Assembly: GCF_000003605.2 (NCBI RefSeq) | Contig: NW_003112982.1 | Coordinates: forward strand, 45,068-73,190 | Origin: Saccoglossus kowalevskii | Lineage: Eukaryota > Hemichordata > Enteropneusta > Harrimaniidae | Reading direction: 5' to 3' | DNA length: 28,123 nt | Shown: piece by piece, positions 1 to 12,717 of the stretch | How the letters are laid out: every line of letters begins with the position of its first letter | How positions within the stretch are numbered: the stretch's first letter is position 1 | Made by a program: the position numbers and the translations under genes | The notes under the pieces: model-generated | What the model saw: only the letters and a program-made list of their open reading frames with translations | The model's database searches: none | Told to the model about the DNA's origin: nothing

Positions 1-635
1 CCATCGCAAATCATTCAAATTTAGCATTTTAAACAAGTATACTAAAAAAGAAATGCTCAGCGATGCAAAAGAAGGATAGATATTACTTTTTCAGTATACA
101 CATCTCTGTTTATACAATCCTTCACATATTCTACTCCCAACTATTCCTGCGTAAAATGGAATAGCCTCTTTCCATGTTGACATTCAGAGTAAAATCACGT
201 GATAGGCTGTTACAATTGGCTGTTACATACTTTTTCGCCGGTCTGGAAAATGTGTTTAATTAGCTCTCATTCAAGTGACAATGCATATTTCCCAGTGGGA
301 GTGAACGTTGTTCGAATCTGCCATTAAAAATAGGGGTCTTTTCAGCAAAAAACTAATAACCCTGGAGTGCACACAATACACTGAATTTCAGAACAAATCT
401 TGCATTAGTTACAGCAGCAGAATACCACAGAAGTATCAGACGAAACATGAAAACACTATACTAGTATATTGTATTTTGGCCTGAACCCTCTCTATTGCAA
501 TTCCAGGAATTACCCCCATATGTGCAATCATTTTCCACCTTGGTATCACCCAACTCTGAAAACAAATTCTTAATACCACGCTGAAGCGTTTGGTAATAAC
601 AGACGTATGCAAGTGTGCGGGATACGTGTTTTGGT
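1..635. other. intergenic, no gene seen
   Basis: A/T-rich with short ORFs only. A palindromic E-box TCACGTGA is at 195-202, and a GTTCGAATC B-box-like word at 309-317. Nothing else supportable. Confidence 0.6.
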
Positions 636-675
636 GAGACAATTTCTGGCAACGTGCCAATTTGTATTATCAGCC
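636..675 (+). repeat. 40-bp dispersed repeat, copy 1
   Basis: Four copies of a 40-bp block lie in the left part of the window, same orientation, best conserved at CTGGCAACGTGCCAATTT. The centre matches the nuclear factor I palindrome YTGGCN5GCCAR. Downstream flank CTGGAAATCCCCGTTACAAAC is shared loosely with copy 3. Confidence 0.8.
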
Positions 676-3214
676 TGGAAATCCCCGTTACAAACTGTTC
701 CCTGCTATGACATGATATGCCCATGTTTGGTCTGCATGAGTTCTGGGCTTGATCCAAACATCACCCATTTCTCTTACATACTTGGTCATTTTAAAAATAA
801 TTCTAGTAAGGAGAGAGCCAAAGGGCCCACGAAATAATAGGAAGGTAATCAACCTACAATTTGAACATGTATTTTCAATATTATTAATATCAACGATGCT
901 GTTCACTCTTTTTTTTTTTTTGCTTTTTTTTACCCAGACAGTCTTGGCTAGATAGTGTTAAAATTTCGGAGCATTGTCAATGCTGGAACATACTCCAAAA
1001 TCAGTTTTAAAATAAAATATAGGGAACCAAGGCACGCCTATGTGATTAAAAGTCCCGAAAGTTTGTTTACGTTGCTCTTTGATTGACAAGTCACTGTTGA
1101 TGTTATATGCAAATGAGTTGCTGGCCTCAGTTACGGTGTGGCGATGTGTTACTTCCTGTCCTCGACCCTGTTTAACTTACCTCAAGCGCTATCAACTACC
1201 CTCGCAAACTACAAAAAAAGACAAGACGTAGACGCTTCCAGCATGCAAGCGGGATACAAAAAACATACAGTAGTAAATGATAAGTAAACCTTTTCACCTT
1301 TATCACGCAACATGTCGTCAACTTCTAGCCTGGCAGCTTCCAGTGGAGTACTGTTAAATATATTTTTTTTCACGCATTTTTTTCTCCAAAGGCATGACTA
1401 ATTATACATTTGTCGTTTCGCTGTAACTATCACCGTGCTGGTAGCATTGCGATGTAGTAGTGGATAAACACCATTCACACCGTTGCTGTGCTGTCATCGA
1501 TAACTAACTTTTCAGTGGCAAAATACACAAACGTGAAATGCTCGGTTAATTAAAAATACCCCGAAAATTACAGAAACATCGGCAACAAGATGCTGTCTTT
1601 AAACACCGCAGAAAAATCACGCACTCTGTGATGCCATCTTGGTTACTTTAATCGGAAACCCCCTTGTCAGCTAGCATGCATCTGTAGCGATGTCGCAAAG
1701 TACGTTGTACGGTCGTGCTCGGCAACCTCTGGTACTATGGCACTCTATGAATGAGGTATTTTCAGAGGTCAGGGTTCGTTTTAATTCTTATCTACCCGTC
1801 TCGTCTGCTCGTAGTTGAAGGAAACCTAGCTGTTTCGATTTACAATAGTTGTCTTCCATTTCGACTTTTTCTCACCGGCGTTTGAGCGACTGAGAACAAA
1901 AAACTGCGAATAGCCGAACACGACGCCATGACAGTTTTCATGCAAGGTTTGGACTCCGTGGACGATTTTACGTCCGTTTCCCTCGTATTGTAAATATTTT
2001 TATTTTATTTTTTCATCTGACGATTGAACATCAGCAAACGTCAGTGTATGGTGGATTTTGGCATGTCATAGTGATGCAATAGCCATTTTTTGGACGATTA
2101 ATGTAACTTTCATTAAACAGCCATTATCTCCGTTCGTGTTTTCTGGTTGGTTAGAGCATAGACCCTCTTTTGGTTAGAGAGATTGAAAATTAATTAGCTA
2201 CCACAGTTTTTGTCAGTTTGTCTTGACATTTTCACACTATTCTGACAACGTCTCTACGAACAAAAGGACGTCTGGGCTTATTTTTAAAGCTTTGCATTCT
2301 CGGACAATGACATTTGAAGTGTGAAAAACTGACCGGGATTGAATATACGGCACACATCCTGCTTGACAACTTTGTAATATGAAAATAAAACATACTATAT
2401 ATACGCCTGGACGCCCCTTTATTAATAAAGAACTGATAAACGTTGTGTGAAAGTTTCACTCAAAATAAACAAGCATTGTGCGAGCTATTTAGATTTGAAC
2501 TTCCATGGTAAACTGATTTGAACAATTGAGTACTATCTATTTTTGTCGAGTTAGCCATCCCTCCTTTTGTTTTGTTTCGTTGTATAGGCGTCAACTATAG
2601 CAACAATGCTGATATAATCAAACCTCAAGTGGTACAGACAGTTATTGATAGCCACCGGGTCCAAGCCGGGAAAGCACCATTCCGAACTGCATTATGGGAT
2701 ATATGTTTATCAGTTACTTAGGCGCGCCCTCTAAATCTATCCAGGTATCTGCAAAAACAAAATTATAATGAGACGGGGACACTATAATGCTGCCCTCTAA
2801 CTTGACTTTCGTTTTCCTTCCAGTTCTCTGTACAATTGGCATATATTCCCACATTTACCATCTTTCAATGTAAAGTGGCGGAGTGATTGAAACGAACTGA
2901 CAGTGTGATGTGACCTCTAAATATGCACTTTATATTTAGATGGGCCTAGATTGGGTGAGTTCATCTGGTACATTGTTTGACGTGTAGCAATCTGTAAGTC
3001 TCTACAAGTGGAGAGTGGACAGACGCATGGAGGCCAAGCTCTGTAATATTACAAATGTTGTACTTCATTACGTGATATCAGATATTGTACGAAAGGCTTT
3101 CACTGTGCGTATTGTTTCAAACTCAATTCGACACAGTGTCTTATTCACGTCCATTCCACATACGACGTCTCGATTGCCGGCGACGGGGATGTGCTAGCCA
3201 AGAGTCGTGGCTCA
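676..3214. other. intergenic, no gene seen
   Basis: No ORF with protein-like composition and no splice-flanked exon that I could support. Contains homopolymer T runs (909-930) and otherwise unique-looking sequence, somewhat higher in G+C from about 1100 to 2000. Confidence 0.55.
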
Positions 3215-4640
3215 ATTTGTGCATAAGTAATATAACAAATATATGTGTTCGTATGCAACAGTCGTCCAGCAATTTCCCCTGACCAAAACACCGATCATCT
3301 GATGTACTATTGTATTTAAATTTCTTGCCGATTTTAAATTAGTGTTTGTCCTTGTTGGCGCCGCTTGACAATCTCACGTGAGGGGAGACCTTTGTTTTGT
3401 TCAGTAATCCCGTTGTCAAGAATGCCTATATTATGATATGGATCCAATCAAAGTTCACGTCGTGAAGACCATCAAGTGTCACGTGAGTTGTTTATGTCGC
3501 AATCACGCAAACATGTTTAATTACATGCAACTCATGACGCGTTGACCTAAAGGGGGATTTGAAAAACGTAAACAGACTCGAATTACAATGTTAAATTCCA
3601 GAAAGAACGCAATTATATGGTTGCAAGTGTTCGAATATATCATCTCAATGAATGAACATCAACAGTGATATAATAAATGACTAAATAAATTATTTAAATA
3701 AATAAAATAAGATAAAAAAAACCTACATTGTCGGCAAATTTGAACGATTTTTGCAATCACATCACTTGATTCAGAAACTTATTTTCACAAGTATTGTATC
3801 TAACTTGTATTAGCAAGAACAACTTTTCTTTGTGAGGCGTCGGGACGTCTGGATTATAGAAAGATAGAACATTTGAAACAGTTAGCCAAGGATATTGCTC
3901 GAATCCACTGCTATATCAAACACAGCTTTAAATAATACATCTGAAATCAGTTGGTTCATCAATGAAGTTTTATGGTACAGTATATAAAAGAACCATTAAG
4001 CGAACATAATAAAACGTTTATTTATTATACCCTATAACGGCATCCTGCAGAAACAGGCGGTGAACTATGTAAATCATGTCTGATACATTTGGATACAGCA
4101 CTATATTTCAGTCTGATAATTTTACCTTAATTAACCCCACAAATCTACAGGTGGTCTAGTCTAGCAAATCTGTTAACAGTCTTTCTTTTCGCATTCTACG
4201 CAATGTTGAACATGTATTTTTAGGATTTTTAAGTAAAAAGAAATGCGATTAGCTGTGAAATAGCTAGCTAAAAATAGCCACATTTTATGTTCTTGAATTA
4301 CGGATGTTAACAAGATGTTAGAAAAAGGTGATAATTGTGATTAAACTGCAGGTTTATATCTGTAAAGTTAGTGAGTGAAGGTTTCGCACTTATACAAGGA
4401 AAAAGAATAACATTGAAAGATTCAGCATTTACTCATAGATAACTAAATATAACCACGTGACAATCAAGATGACCAGTCTAAGGCGAATCCATAGTGGCTT
4501 GGTCGTTAGAGATTCTTTCTGTTGTGGATGATAACGTTTACAATTTAGAGGTAAACTAATTTAAAATAAAAATATGAATAAAGTAAAAATGAAAGTTAGA
4601 ATTGAAACGTTATTGTAGATGTAAACAAAATTTGCATGAG
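3215..4640. repeat. degraded duplicated segment, copy A (partner 7385-8290)
   Basis: Collinear matches to the partner: ATATGTGTTCGTATGCAACA (3239) with ATATGTGTTCCTATGCAACA (7397); CACAGCTTTAAATAAT (3920) with the same at 7645; GGTATATAAAAG-like (3974) with 7696; TTGGATACAGC and AGTCTGATAAT (4088) with 7938; AAAATAGCCACAT (4271) with 8014. Order is kept, spacing differs through indels. This looks like one old interspersed repeat present twice. Confidence 0.6.
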
Positions 4641-5104
4641 GAATTTTTATAGTTGTTTTTCTTTTTCTGTCGTAAATATTGTCACCAGCCTCGGTTGCTG
4701 TAGTTTTGAGCAGCCTCGTAGTACAGCCTGTTCTTAGTAAATACTTTCACCAATTTTGATCATATTTTGATGATCCAATGATCGCCCATTCCTCTGACAC
4801 ACTTTGACACGATTTGGTGTTTTTCTTTTAATGAAGTTTCTTCACATGCACCTCTTGTGTGCCCTCAAATGCCAATTTAGCAAAGATCAAGTAAATCTCA
4901 AGTCATCATGGAACTAAAAAAAGATCTTTATATCTTCATATCATCTACAATGACTTGTCATGTTTGGTTTCAAAATAACGTGTTCTCGAGAATACTTGTA
5001 ATGAAGAGATCCTGTTCTAAACATTTTGAATTTCGACATTCCCATGATGTATCCTTGAAAGGAAAAGGCGTATAATAATAAGAGAATACCTCTTTAATAA
5101 CCTT

Positions 5105-5220
5105 ATATTTTTCACTACTAGTATCAAATCCTCCCCAAATCTTGATTTTAGCAATCTAGACACAATTTCATCTACATCAATAGTGACTCTGTCAAAGTTT
5201 CAACTTCATACCCGAATTGC
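5105..5220. repeat. direct repeat of ~115 bp, partner at 5720-5820
   Basis: TTTTTCACTACTAGTATCAAAT ... CTTGATTTTAGCAATCTAGAC ... AACTTCATACCCGAAT here against TATTCACTACTTGTTTCAAAT ... CTTGATTTAAGAATATAGAC ... AACTTCATATCCGAAT at 5720-5820, in the same order. Both belong to the degraded repeats that fill this region. Confidence 0.6.
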
Positions 5221-5516
5221 ATTCTGAAAAATAGCGTGACATCAGGTAATTGCTTTTGTAGCGCACTAATATATATTCAGATAGGGAAAATATTTCAATA
5301 ACGCTGAGTAAAATGTATATGTGAACACCGGCGCACATTATGTGGTTAGCAATAATAGTGTTTGGAATTAGAACACGTCCGATTATTGAAGGTGTTGGGA
5401 CAACGAAAACAGGAAGTTGTTTATTTGTTTTGTTGTGAATGGGACTGTGGCATAAAGAAATGTGCACCGAATCTACCAAAGTGGAAATATGTGAGAAAAT
5501 AGTTACATGTTTCCGC

Positions 5517-5556
5517 GAGACAATTCCTGGCAACGTGCCAATTTGTATTATTAGCC
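5517..5556 (+). repeat. 40-bp dispersed repeat, copy 2
   Basis: GAGACAATTCCTGGCAACGT... followed by TTTGTATTATTAGCC, differing from copy 1 at two positions. The flanks diverge quickly. Confidence 0.8.
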
Positions 5557-5719
5557 ATTTGGAATTCCCCTACCTGAACAGACTTTCGTTCCCACCCATG
5601 AAATTGGAATCATGCCATCCACAATCACTAGTTTATTTTGAATGTCAATATCATGTCATGATGTGTTCTTAAGAATACACTTATATGATATAATTGTTAT
5701 CGTATTAGTACAAGACATG

Positions 5720-5820
5720 TTATTCACTACTTGTTTCAAATACCCCAAACTCTTGATTTAAGAATATAGACTGCAATAGTGCCTCTACAACAAAAAAGTT
5801 CAAACTTCATATCCGAATAG
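5720..5820. repeat. direct repeat, second copy
   Basis: Partner of 5105-5220, with a few short deletions. Confidence 0.6.
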
Positions 5821-7384
5821 CTGCCACGAGACGTTTCGGGGTCAAAATTTAAATGCGAACTGTAGAGTGCTCACCAAAAATCAAATGACCTATTGTCATA
5901 CAATGCGTCAGCGTGGTGTGACAGGCCCTTACATGATAACTCCCCGTGGAACTACTATTGTCTTGATATTTTAATATCTAATCTTGAGCGCACAGCATCG
6001 CGGCTCCGGGGACCACTAGCACTGCATTTTTACTCAAGGGATTCTAACCTATGATATTCCTCAGGAAATCAAACTATACTAAAGCTTGCATTTGAATAAC
6101 ACTAAGTGACAGTTGCCTAATGAAAGAATTAGTAATTATTTAGTGTTGAAACAGATTGTCTATTTGTTCTGGTATATATATTGCCTATAACAAGACACTG
6201 TATATTTCAGCTATTCCACAAGCATTGGATTATTTGTTTAAGTATGGAGGTAATAATTACCACCATGGTTCAACGTACTAGTATATTGTTTCAAGGTTTT
6301 ATTGAGCGGTTTTTTTCAATCATGTGTGGAATAGTGTTAATCACACCCACACTACCTTGAGGTGAAGGATATTGACTATAAATTATGTTTCAGATCAAGT
6401 GATTTAAAAAGCTAATATACATGATCACAATGAATTTCTATATTTGAATAGTTTAGTGTGCTTTTGTCTGTTGAGGCGGGGTTAGGGTTCATTTATGAGC
6501 TATTGCCAGACAGGTAGAATCCGCCATTTTATTTCATTGTGTTTGTGACGCGTTTCTTTCTGGCCAGTGACGTCTACAGGCGCGACATGGGAAGGGGTGA
6601 ATGATTGATTTTTTAAACCAGTCAGAGGGGATCTCGTTGAAATCTCGTTATATGCGTTGGTTCAGATTTATATGGCGATAGTTAAAATTATACAAATTAA
6701 AATGTACGTAATAATAATAAAACAACTACAAAATAATATAAAATTAAATTAAAATTGTCTTTGTGGGTGAACCAATCGACATGACAAAGTAAGATTTCCT
6801 TTTACCGAATAATGAAAAATATAGTGTAAAAATAAATAAAAATATTATGTATATAAAATTAAATTAAATTCACATACAATATATCAGATTTTAATTAGAT
6901 TGAATCAACATCTATTTCTTTCTGTCAGGACAGTCGCATTATGACCGGCATCATTAACGATGTACATTTATTTCAACGTTACGAAGAATGAAGCGGTCAC
7001 ACTTTCATTCCTGTGTAAAACTATCAGTTGATACAGCCCAAATAAGAAACAGTGAATTTGGGACGTCATCGACGGGGCGTGGTTGTTAGAATGCCACATT
7101 GGTCGCATCGCATCGTATTTATTGGTCACGTGTAACTACTATATTTACAAACCCTATACACTTGTCGTTGAACTAGCACACTGTGATATTTATCTTATAG
7201 TCGATGTACTAGTAGTATGGCCATGCTGACTGTCTACTGTCAAATCTCAACCATGCTTATGTTGCCTCTGTTGAAAGTTTTGCTATTGACTAATTAAATT
7301 ATACGTCCATATGTCTGTCGATCTGTCGGAACTGACATATATAAGATAATACATTTTCCGTTTTGCACATAGTTTGAATACACC

Positions 7385-8290
7385 TACACTTGTTTATATA
7401 TGTGTTCCTATGCAACAATCGGTCAGCAATTTCACCCAAATACATCAATGATTATCATTATAATATCACCATGAAACAATTCCTGGCAACGTGCCAATTT
7501 CTTTTATTAGCCTAGCAGCCCACTTGGAAATCCCCTTACAAACATTCGTTTATACCTATAAAAAGAGTATGACTATGTTTGGTTTGCCCAAGTATTTAAA
7601 AATGTTAGCCTAGGACAGTGTTCGTATCCATGACACAACAATCACAGCTTTAAATAATGCGTTTTGAATCGGTTGGTTCAATGAACGATTATGATATGGT
7701 ATATAAAAGAAATATTATTGAGCATGTTGACAAAACGTGTATACATGGGTAAGGCTAGTAGTGAGAGTATAACATTGGCAACGAGTTTTATACTATAAGA
7801 AGTCATATACATATACATATTATATACATATACATACCTATACTGAAAAAGGTGGTATACTATGTACACCAATCGAGATGTTTGAAGTGCTGCTAAATCA
7901 TGTCTGAGTCATACTAAATCAGATTGTATAAGTATAATTTGGATACAGCTCTATATATTAGTCTGATAATATTATTTATTAACATTTTCAGGAGTTTTAA
8001 GTAAGACTAGCTACAAATAGCCACATATTATGTGTAATTATCGATTATTGGATGTTTGACAAAGATACTATGAAAAAGTGATTATTGTGAAAACTGAAGG
8101 GTACTTCTACTAGATTGCTATTGCAAATATGAGTAAAACGCGAGAATGTGTTGATTTAAAGATACAATTCTACAGTTGTTTAAAGATAAGAATAGTTTGA
8201 AATTAAAATGTAAATGAAACAAATATAAAATAAAAATTAAATTTAGAATTGAAAGAAAATTTTTTGCAAATGAAAAGGAATGTTATAGAG
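7385..8290. repeat. degraded duplicated segment, copy B
   Basis: Partner of 3215-4640, shorter by several hundred bases. It includes copy 3 of the 40-bp block, which has no counterpart in copy A. Confidence 0.6.
7473..7512 (+). repeat. 40-bp dispersed repeat, copy 3
   Basis: Same block with GAAAC at the start and CTTTTATTAGCC at the end. Followed by CTTGGAAATCCCCTTACAAAC (7533-7553), shared with copy 1 and with a lone fragment near 8599-8622. Confidence 0.8.
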
Positions 8291-8410
8291 GAAATCTACA
8301 AATTGCCAATCTTCAGATCACCACTTGCTTTGTCACAAACAAATGTACTAGTATACAATGGCAACCCGCATATATAAATTGATTATTTATTCAATACCTT
8401 TAAACTGTGT

Positions 8411-8450
8411 GAGACAGTTCCTGGCAACGTGCCAATTTGTATCATTAGCC
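8411..8450 (+). repeat. 40-bp dispersed repeat, copy 4
   Basis: GAGACAGTTCCTGGCAACGT... then TTTGTATCATTAGCC. The usual downstream flank is missing here but appears about 150 bp later at 8599-8622. Confidence 0.8.
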
Positions 8451-8506
8451 TTGCGAATGCCCCAGACGTGTTTTAGAAAGTGTGTAGAGCAAAATATTCA
8501 AGGTGA

Positions 8507-8545
8507 TAAATAATGAGTTTTACTGACGAATAATGAGTTTTACTG
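8507..8545 (+). repeat. short tandem duplication (2 x ~20 bp)
   Basis: AATAATGAGTTTTACTG occurs twice, 20 bases apart. Confidence 0.8.
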
Positions 8546-8639
8546 TGCTAGTATTTCAAATTGGTTATATGCGGACATTTACGTATTTTGTGAGCTTGGG
8601 ACCACTTGGAAAGTCCCTACAAACCATATTCGGTGCACC

Positions 8640-9111
8640 GCATCCATGGCATGAATTATTTGTTGTTGGTGGTCTATAGTGTTAGACTCAATTAGTAAAT
8701 TTAAAATGAATTTAGACATTCTAGATAGAAACGTTTAAAGCTATAGTTTGTGATGGGTTAATATATCATTATAATACTTAAGTCATACAATATAAACATA
8801 ATATTTAATACTGAAACATTTGATAGCCTGCCAGAATATTGAAAGATCCAATAAATGCAATTTGAACATAACAGACTGGACGAGAGGGTCTATTGTCTAC
8901 AGTTAAATTTGAACGATCGACTGAATGCGAAGTTTTTTTGGCAGTTTCTTAGCATTTCGATTGAATTTGATTTTCGAAAAAATATTTAGATAATAAGTTT
9001 TTCCCCTGAAAATTGTCCTTGAACTGGTGAAACCCTTGGTGGTGCTCATGTTCTACGGCTTATTGTAATCGAAGAAACGAAACAAAACTGAACTGAATGA
9101 CACACATAATA
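8640..9111. other. intergenic, no gene seen
   Basis: A/T-rich; no repeat or coding signal recognised. Confidence 0.55.
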
Positions 9112-9470
9112 AACTGTAATCAGAGAAAATGGGTTTTATACGCACAATATTTACAAAATATTTGCCGAAAATAACAATATTTTAATTAGTGAATGGTTCG
9201 TTTCGCTAATTACAGATATTAATCGTAAATCTGTAGTCAGCGAAACAAGGGTCTTACACGTACAATATTCACAATTCTGGAACGAAACTTGACCAGTATA
9301 TTCACCCTTCAGTCGTGTATATCACTACATAAAATATTTGCCGAAAATAACGAGATTTTAATTAGTAAATGGCTCGTTTCGCTATTTTTTTGTTTTGCTG
9401 AATGCAGATTTGCTGATTACAGATTTCCGATTATCTAATTAGCGAAACGATTCATTTACTAATTAAAAAC
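9112..9470. repeat. direct and inverted repeat cluster
   Basis: A unit (CTGTAATCAGAGAAAATGGG, ACAATATTTACAA, AAATATTTGCCGAAAATAAC, TAATTAGTGAATGG, TCGTTTCGCTAATTA) at 9112-9212 is repeated at 9229-9383, with ~55 bp inserted in the middle. The last segment recurs inverted at 9435-9465 (CTAATTAGCGAAACGATTCA). This arrangement fits tandem or nested copies of a small TIR element. Confidence 0.7.
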
Positions 9471-9479
9471 TGTGAATTG

Positions 9480-12432
9480 TCAAAATGCAAATGTTATACT
9501 GATTGAAACCTGGCATATGTCGTCAATACAATAAATCCTGATATCTGCTGTTAAACAGTTATTCGGCTGGCAGCAAAATATGACAAATCAATTTACAAAC
9601 GTCATGAGGAGACCCAATAGCAGTGGCCACCCCCCCCCCAAATTTCTGGTTTTGCCAGTGGGCTTAGGAAGTACGTAAATTTTGCTCGGAAGCAGTAGTA
9701 ACACGTGGTACCACGAGAAAACTACTCATCGGAATAGAGGGAGATATCTTTTGCTGACAGTTTGAAAAATGAAGTCAATACTGTACGCTTACTACAAAGC
9801 CCAATCCACGTACTTAATATATGTGTAATTATGTCAGACTATTTAATTCCGTGTCTCGTATAATGTATATACATCTCTATAGTAATATGGTAAAACAAGA
9901 TACAACACAGCGTAGACTGGCCCCTAAACCCTCATCCTGCATCCTACTTTTAGAGTTACTTGACTAGATAAGGACCAATGTGTTACATCGACGTATAGAA
10001 AGCTGCAAAAGAAATATAAGATACGCCGTTACCATGGGTTACAACCATTTATAACTGACTACCAACGGCGCGTTTTCTGTTTCTTCGCGCCTGTAATAAG
10101 TTGTTTACCTATTACAACCAAATTGCATAAAATTAAAATCAACATACACGTACTATATCCGAAATTATAATCATTTAGAAATTTACAAGTTCACAAATAC
10201 AAAAAAAGAACACTATAATCTCCCAAGACAAACGTTCGACGTATAATAGACAATCAACTGACAAATGAAAGAATACATCCAGTCAAATCAGGAATAGACT
10301 AATATATGAACTCTTGGAAGTGATCTCAGGTGTTTCGAAAACAAAAGGTGTTACAACTTGAGAACACACAACTGAATATACATAGTACTACATAGACAAA
10401 TCAATCAGAGAATGATCCATGGATCTCTTTGTATAAATGAGGTAGTGTCAGGTTTCAAGGTATAGTTTTGATTGATTTAATGACTCGCCATCTAAAAATA
10501 TAATGCTCTAGACTAGATATCGTAAAGTCTACGTTTAATAGGTACACTAAAATCGTGACACCATGTTATGCGTGATATCGAACGTTAAACAAGACAAACA
10601 AAGATATTAACGTCCAAATGGCGTCAAAACATCGCGTGAAGTTATTTCCTGGAAGCAAACTTCTTATGAATAGTGTCAACAATAGTAAACCAATGAAAAG
10701 TTGGAGAGAAATAAATGTCCAAAAGTACAAATCAAAGAATTACGGATAATTTATAATGCTGTACATCGGGTTAAATTATGCGTGATCAACGTAATTTACC
10801 GTTGCGTACCTAAATTACTTAGTGTAGTTGAACTGGGCAGGATCAACACATGAAACGACCAAAATATACCTGGCGTATTATTCAATTATCAAAATCCTTC
10901 ACACACTAGTGCAATTATATAACAATCTTTATTGCGTTTGTATCATTTTTTATTACAAAACAATACATAATCAATTTACAATATATAAATAAATAAAATT
11001 ATTGATTATGAAACATAATAGAACAAAAAATATATGTTTTGGTGATCCTTACTTTATGGCAGTTGATTTTTGAGGCGTCATCTTCTCGTCTCAGGTTTTA
11101 AAATTGGGTTGCCACCAATTTTGACGGGAGCCATCGAGGTAATACTTGCTCATTTCTAACTAGTACTTCTGCTGGTTCATAAAAATAAATACCTAGTGTC
11201 ACGGACCATGCAAAGTAATGGTTGCATGAAATTCTTAATTGTTTTAGATCGATTTTTTATTTTGGTTTGTTGTTAAATGTGGTGTCGGCAGCTGATGACT
11301 AGGGTTGTTTTTGTTCTTGTATTAATGTATTTGCAAAATTGACATTTTGTGTACTGTAATGTAATGTAATATTGTTTTAATATCTCCCCATTTCTTTGTG
11401 GAATTGTGTGGGCAGTTTATTGCATTAATGTGACACCACTTTGCCGGCGGGTACTTTCGTAGGACGTTAATATTTATTGTAAAAAATAATTCAGGTATTT
11501 TCTTTTTTTTACATTTATACATTCAAATATATCAGTTACACTGATAGAAAAAAATGAATCTAAGCCTTGCTAGTTACCGCCATACGATGCTCAATCACTG
11601 CAAACTGCATAAAACACAGAATATAACATGTAAATAATCAATGGAGCATATTCTGAACTATTAGAAGTAAGACACACACTTATAAAAGCAAGAACTATAC
11701 ACGAAAACACGATATACAAATAACCCGACGTACGCTGTGAATTAAACATTCATTATACCTATTTTAATCCATATATATTGAATTTGAACGTAATGAAACT
11801 TGTGAATAAAGTATGTCGGTTCCTATTGAGCATGGGCAATAGAGAGTTCATAACACTATAGCATGGCATATTTTATAATGTATATATTGTCCGATCTACG
11901 AGGGTTCATCTTATCTACCACATGCTATATGGACTTTACAACTAAATCTAAAGGCTACTAAAAGAAAATCTACATACACCGTATTATGTACTACAGTAAC
12001 AAGCATTTCAATTACATTTGAAATAGTAATATATAGTATATTACTTTGAAATATCGCAAAATCTTTAACATAGTCTAAATGTTATATCAATTGTTATTAG
12101 CTATCAACATCATTGACGGCCTTTGAGTCATGAACTGAAACAATATGAAAATAATATGTTGGGTAAATGTATACATAACTAGAAAGAATACTTTATTATA
12201 CAAAGCAAATAAGCTGGACTGATTGGCTGTACGAGCTGTTAGCTGTCTTGTTTTTTTATTACTGTTTTCAATACTTTATAAATTGTATATAAATACGAAG
12301 TATTTGTAAAAGTTTACATACAAGTTCACAAGATCATAAGATCATAAAATGTATTTTTTAACATAGTGACGATGAAGAAACTTTCAGTCTACACACAAGG
12401 AAGGTGCACATAAAAGCATTTGGCAGGAAATA
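9480..12432. other. intergenic, no gene seen
   Basis: Nearly 3 kb beyond the 3' end of TNIP with only short, low-complexity ORFs. A C-run is at about 9631-9640. The TNIP transcript may extend into the right end of this stretch; several TTTATT words (AATAAA on the minus strand) occur, so no single polyadenylation site can be chosen. Confidence 0.55.
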
Positions 12433-12436
12433 GTAA

Positions 12437-12706
12437 AGATGCAATATGGATAACTTTGAGTAAATTTGAGAATGTTTGATGAATTTTGTTTGATATTGTA
12501 ATAGTTTATTGATTGTCATAAAATATTAAATCTGTTTTGGCTGATTACACAGAAATACGAGTTCGCTTAAATAACGAACATTTTATTCATTCTATCAACA
12601 TGTTTGCTACCAAAACGTTTTTATTTAGTTGGTTTACCAAGACGCAATAACAAACAAAATTAATTAAACAGATTCGAAAATACTCAAAGTTATCCATATT
12701 GCATCT
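12437..12706. mobile_element. MITE-like hairpin element in the TNIP 3' UTR
   Basis: A perfect 25-bp inverted repeat (12437-12461 and 12682-12706, outer end AGATGCAATATGG) continues inward as an imperfect repeat to about 12498 and 12645, so each arm is ~62 nt. It is flanked by GTAA on both sides (12433-12436, 12707-12710), a possible target duplication. No coding capacity. It ends 11 bases beyond the stop codon of TNIP, so the transcript should carry it as a stem-loop. Confidence 0.75.
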
Positions 12707-12717
12707 GTAAACCATTA

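Noticed and set aside
256-317. tRNA- or SINE-like A box (TAGCTCTCATTCAAG) and B box (GTTCGAATC)
   Set aside because: The spacing is right, but no acceptor stem or cloverleaf pairing forms and no second copy was seen.
461-757. 98-codon minus-strand frame sharing a GTLP.IVS.KHV peptide with the frame at 5192-5533
   Set aside because: The shared peptide comes only from the antisense of the 40-bp repeat; similarity stops at its edges.
5192-5533. 113-codon minus-strand open frame, the longest outside the TNIP gene apart from frames that are open only across the N gap
   Set aside because: It runs across the 40-bp repeat and a degraded repeat; composition is not protein-like and the matching frame at copy 1 diverges.
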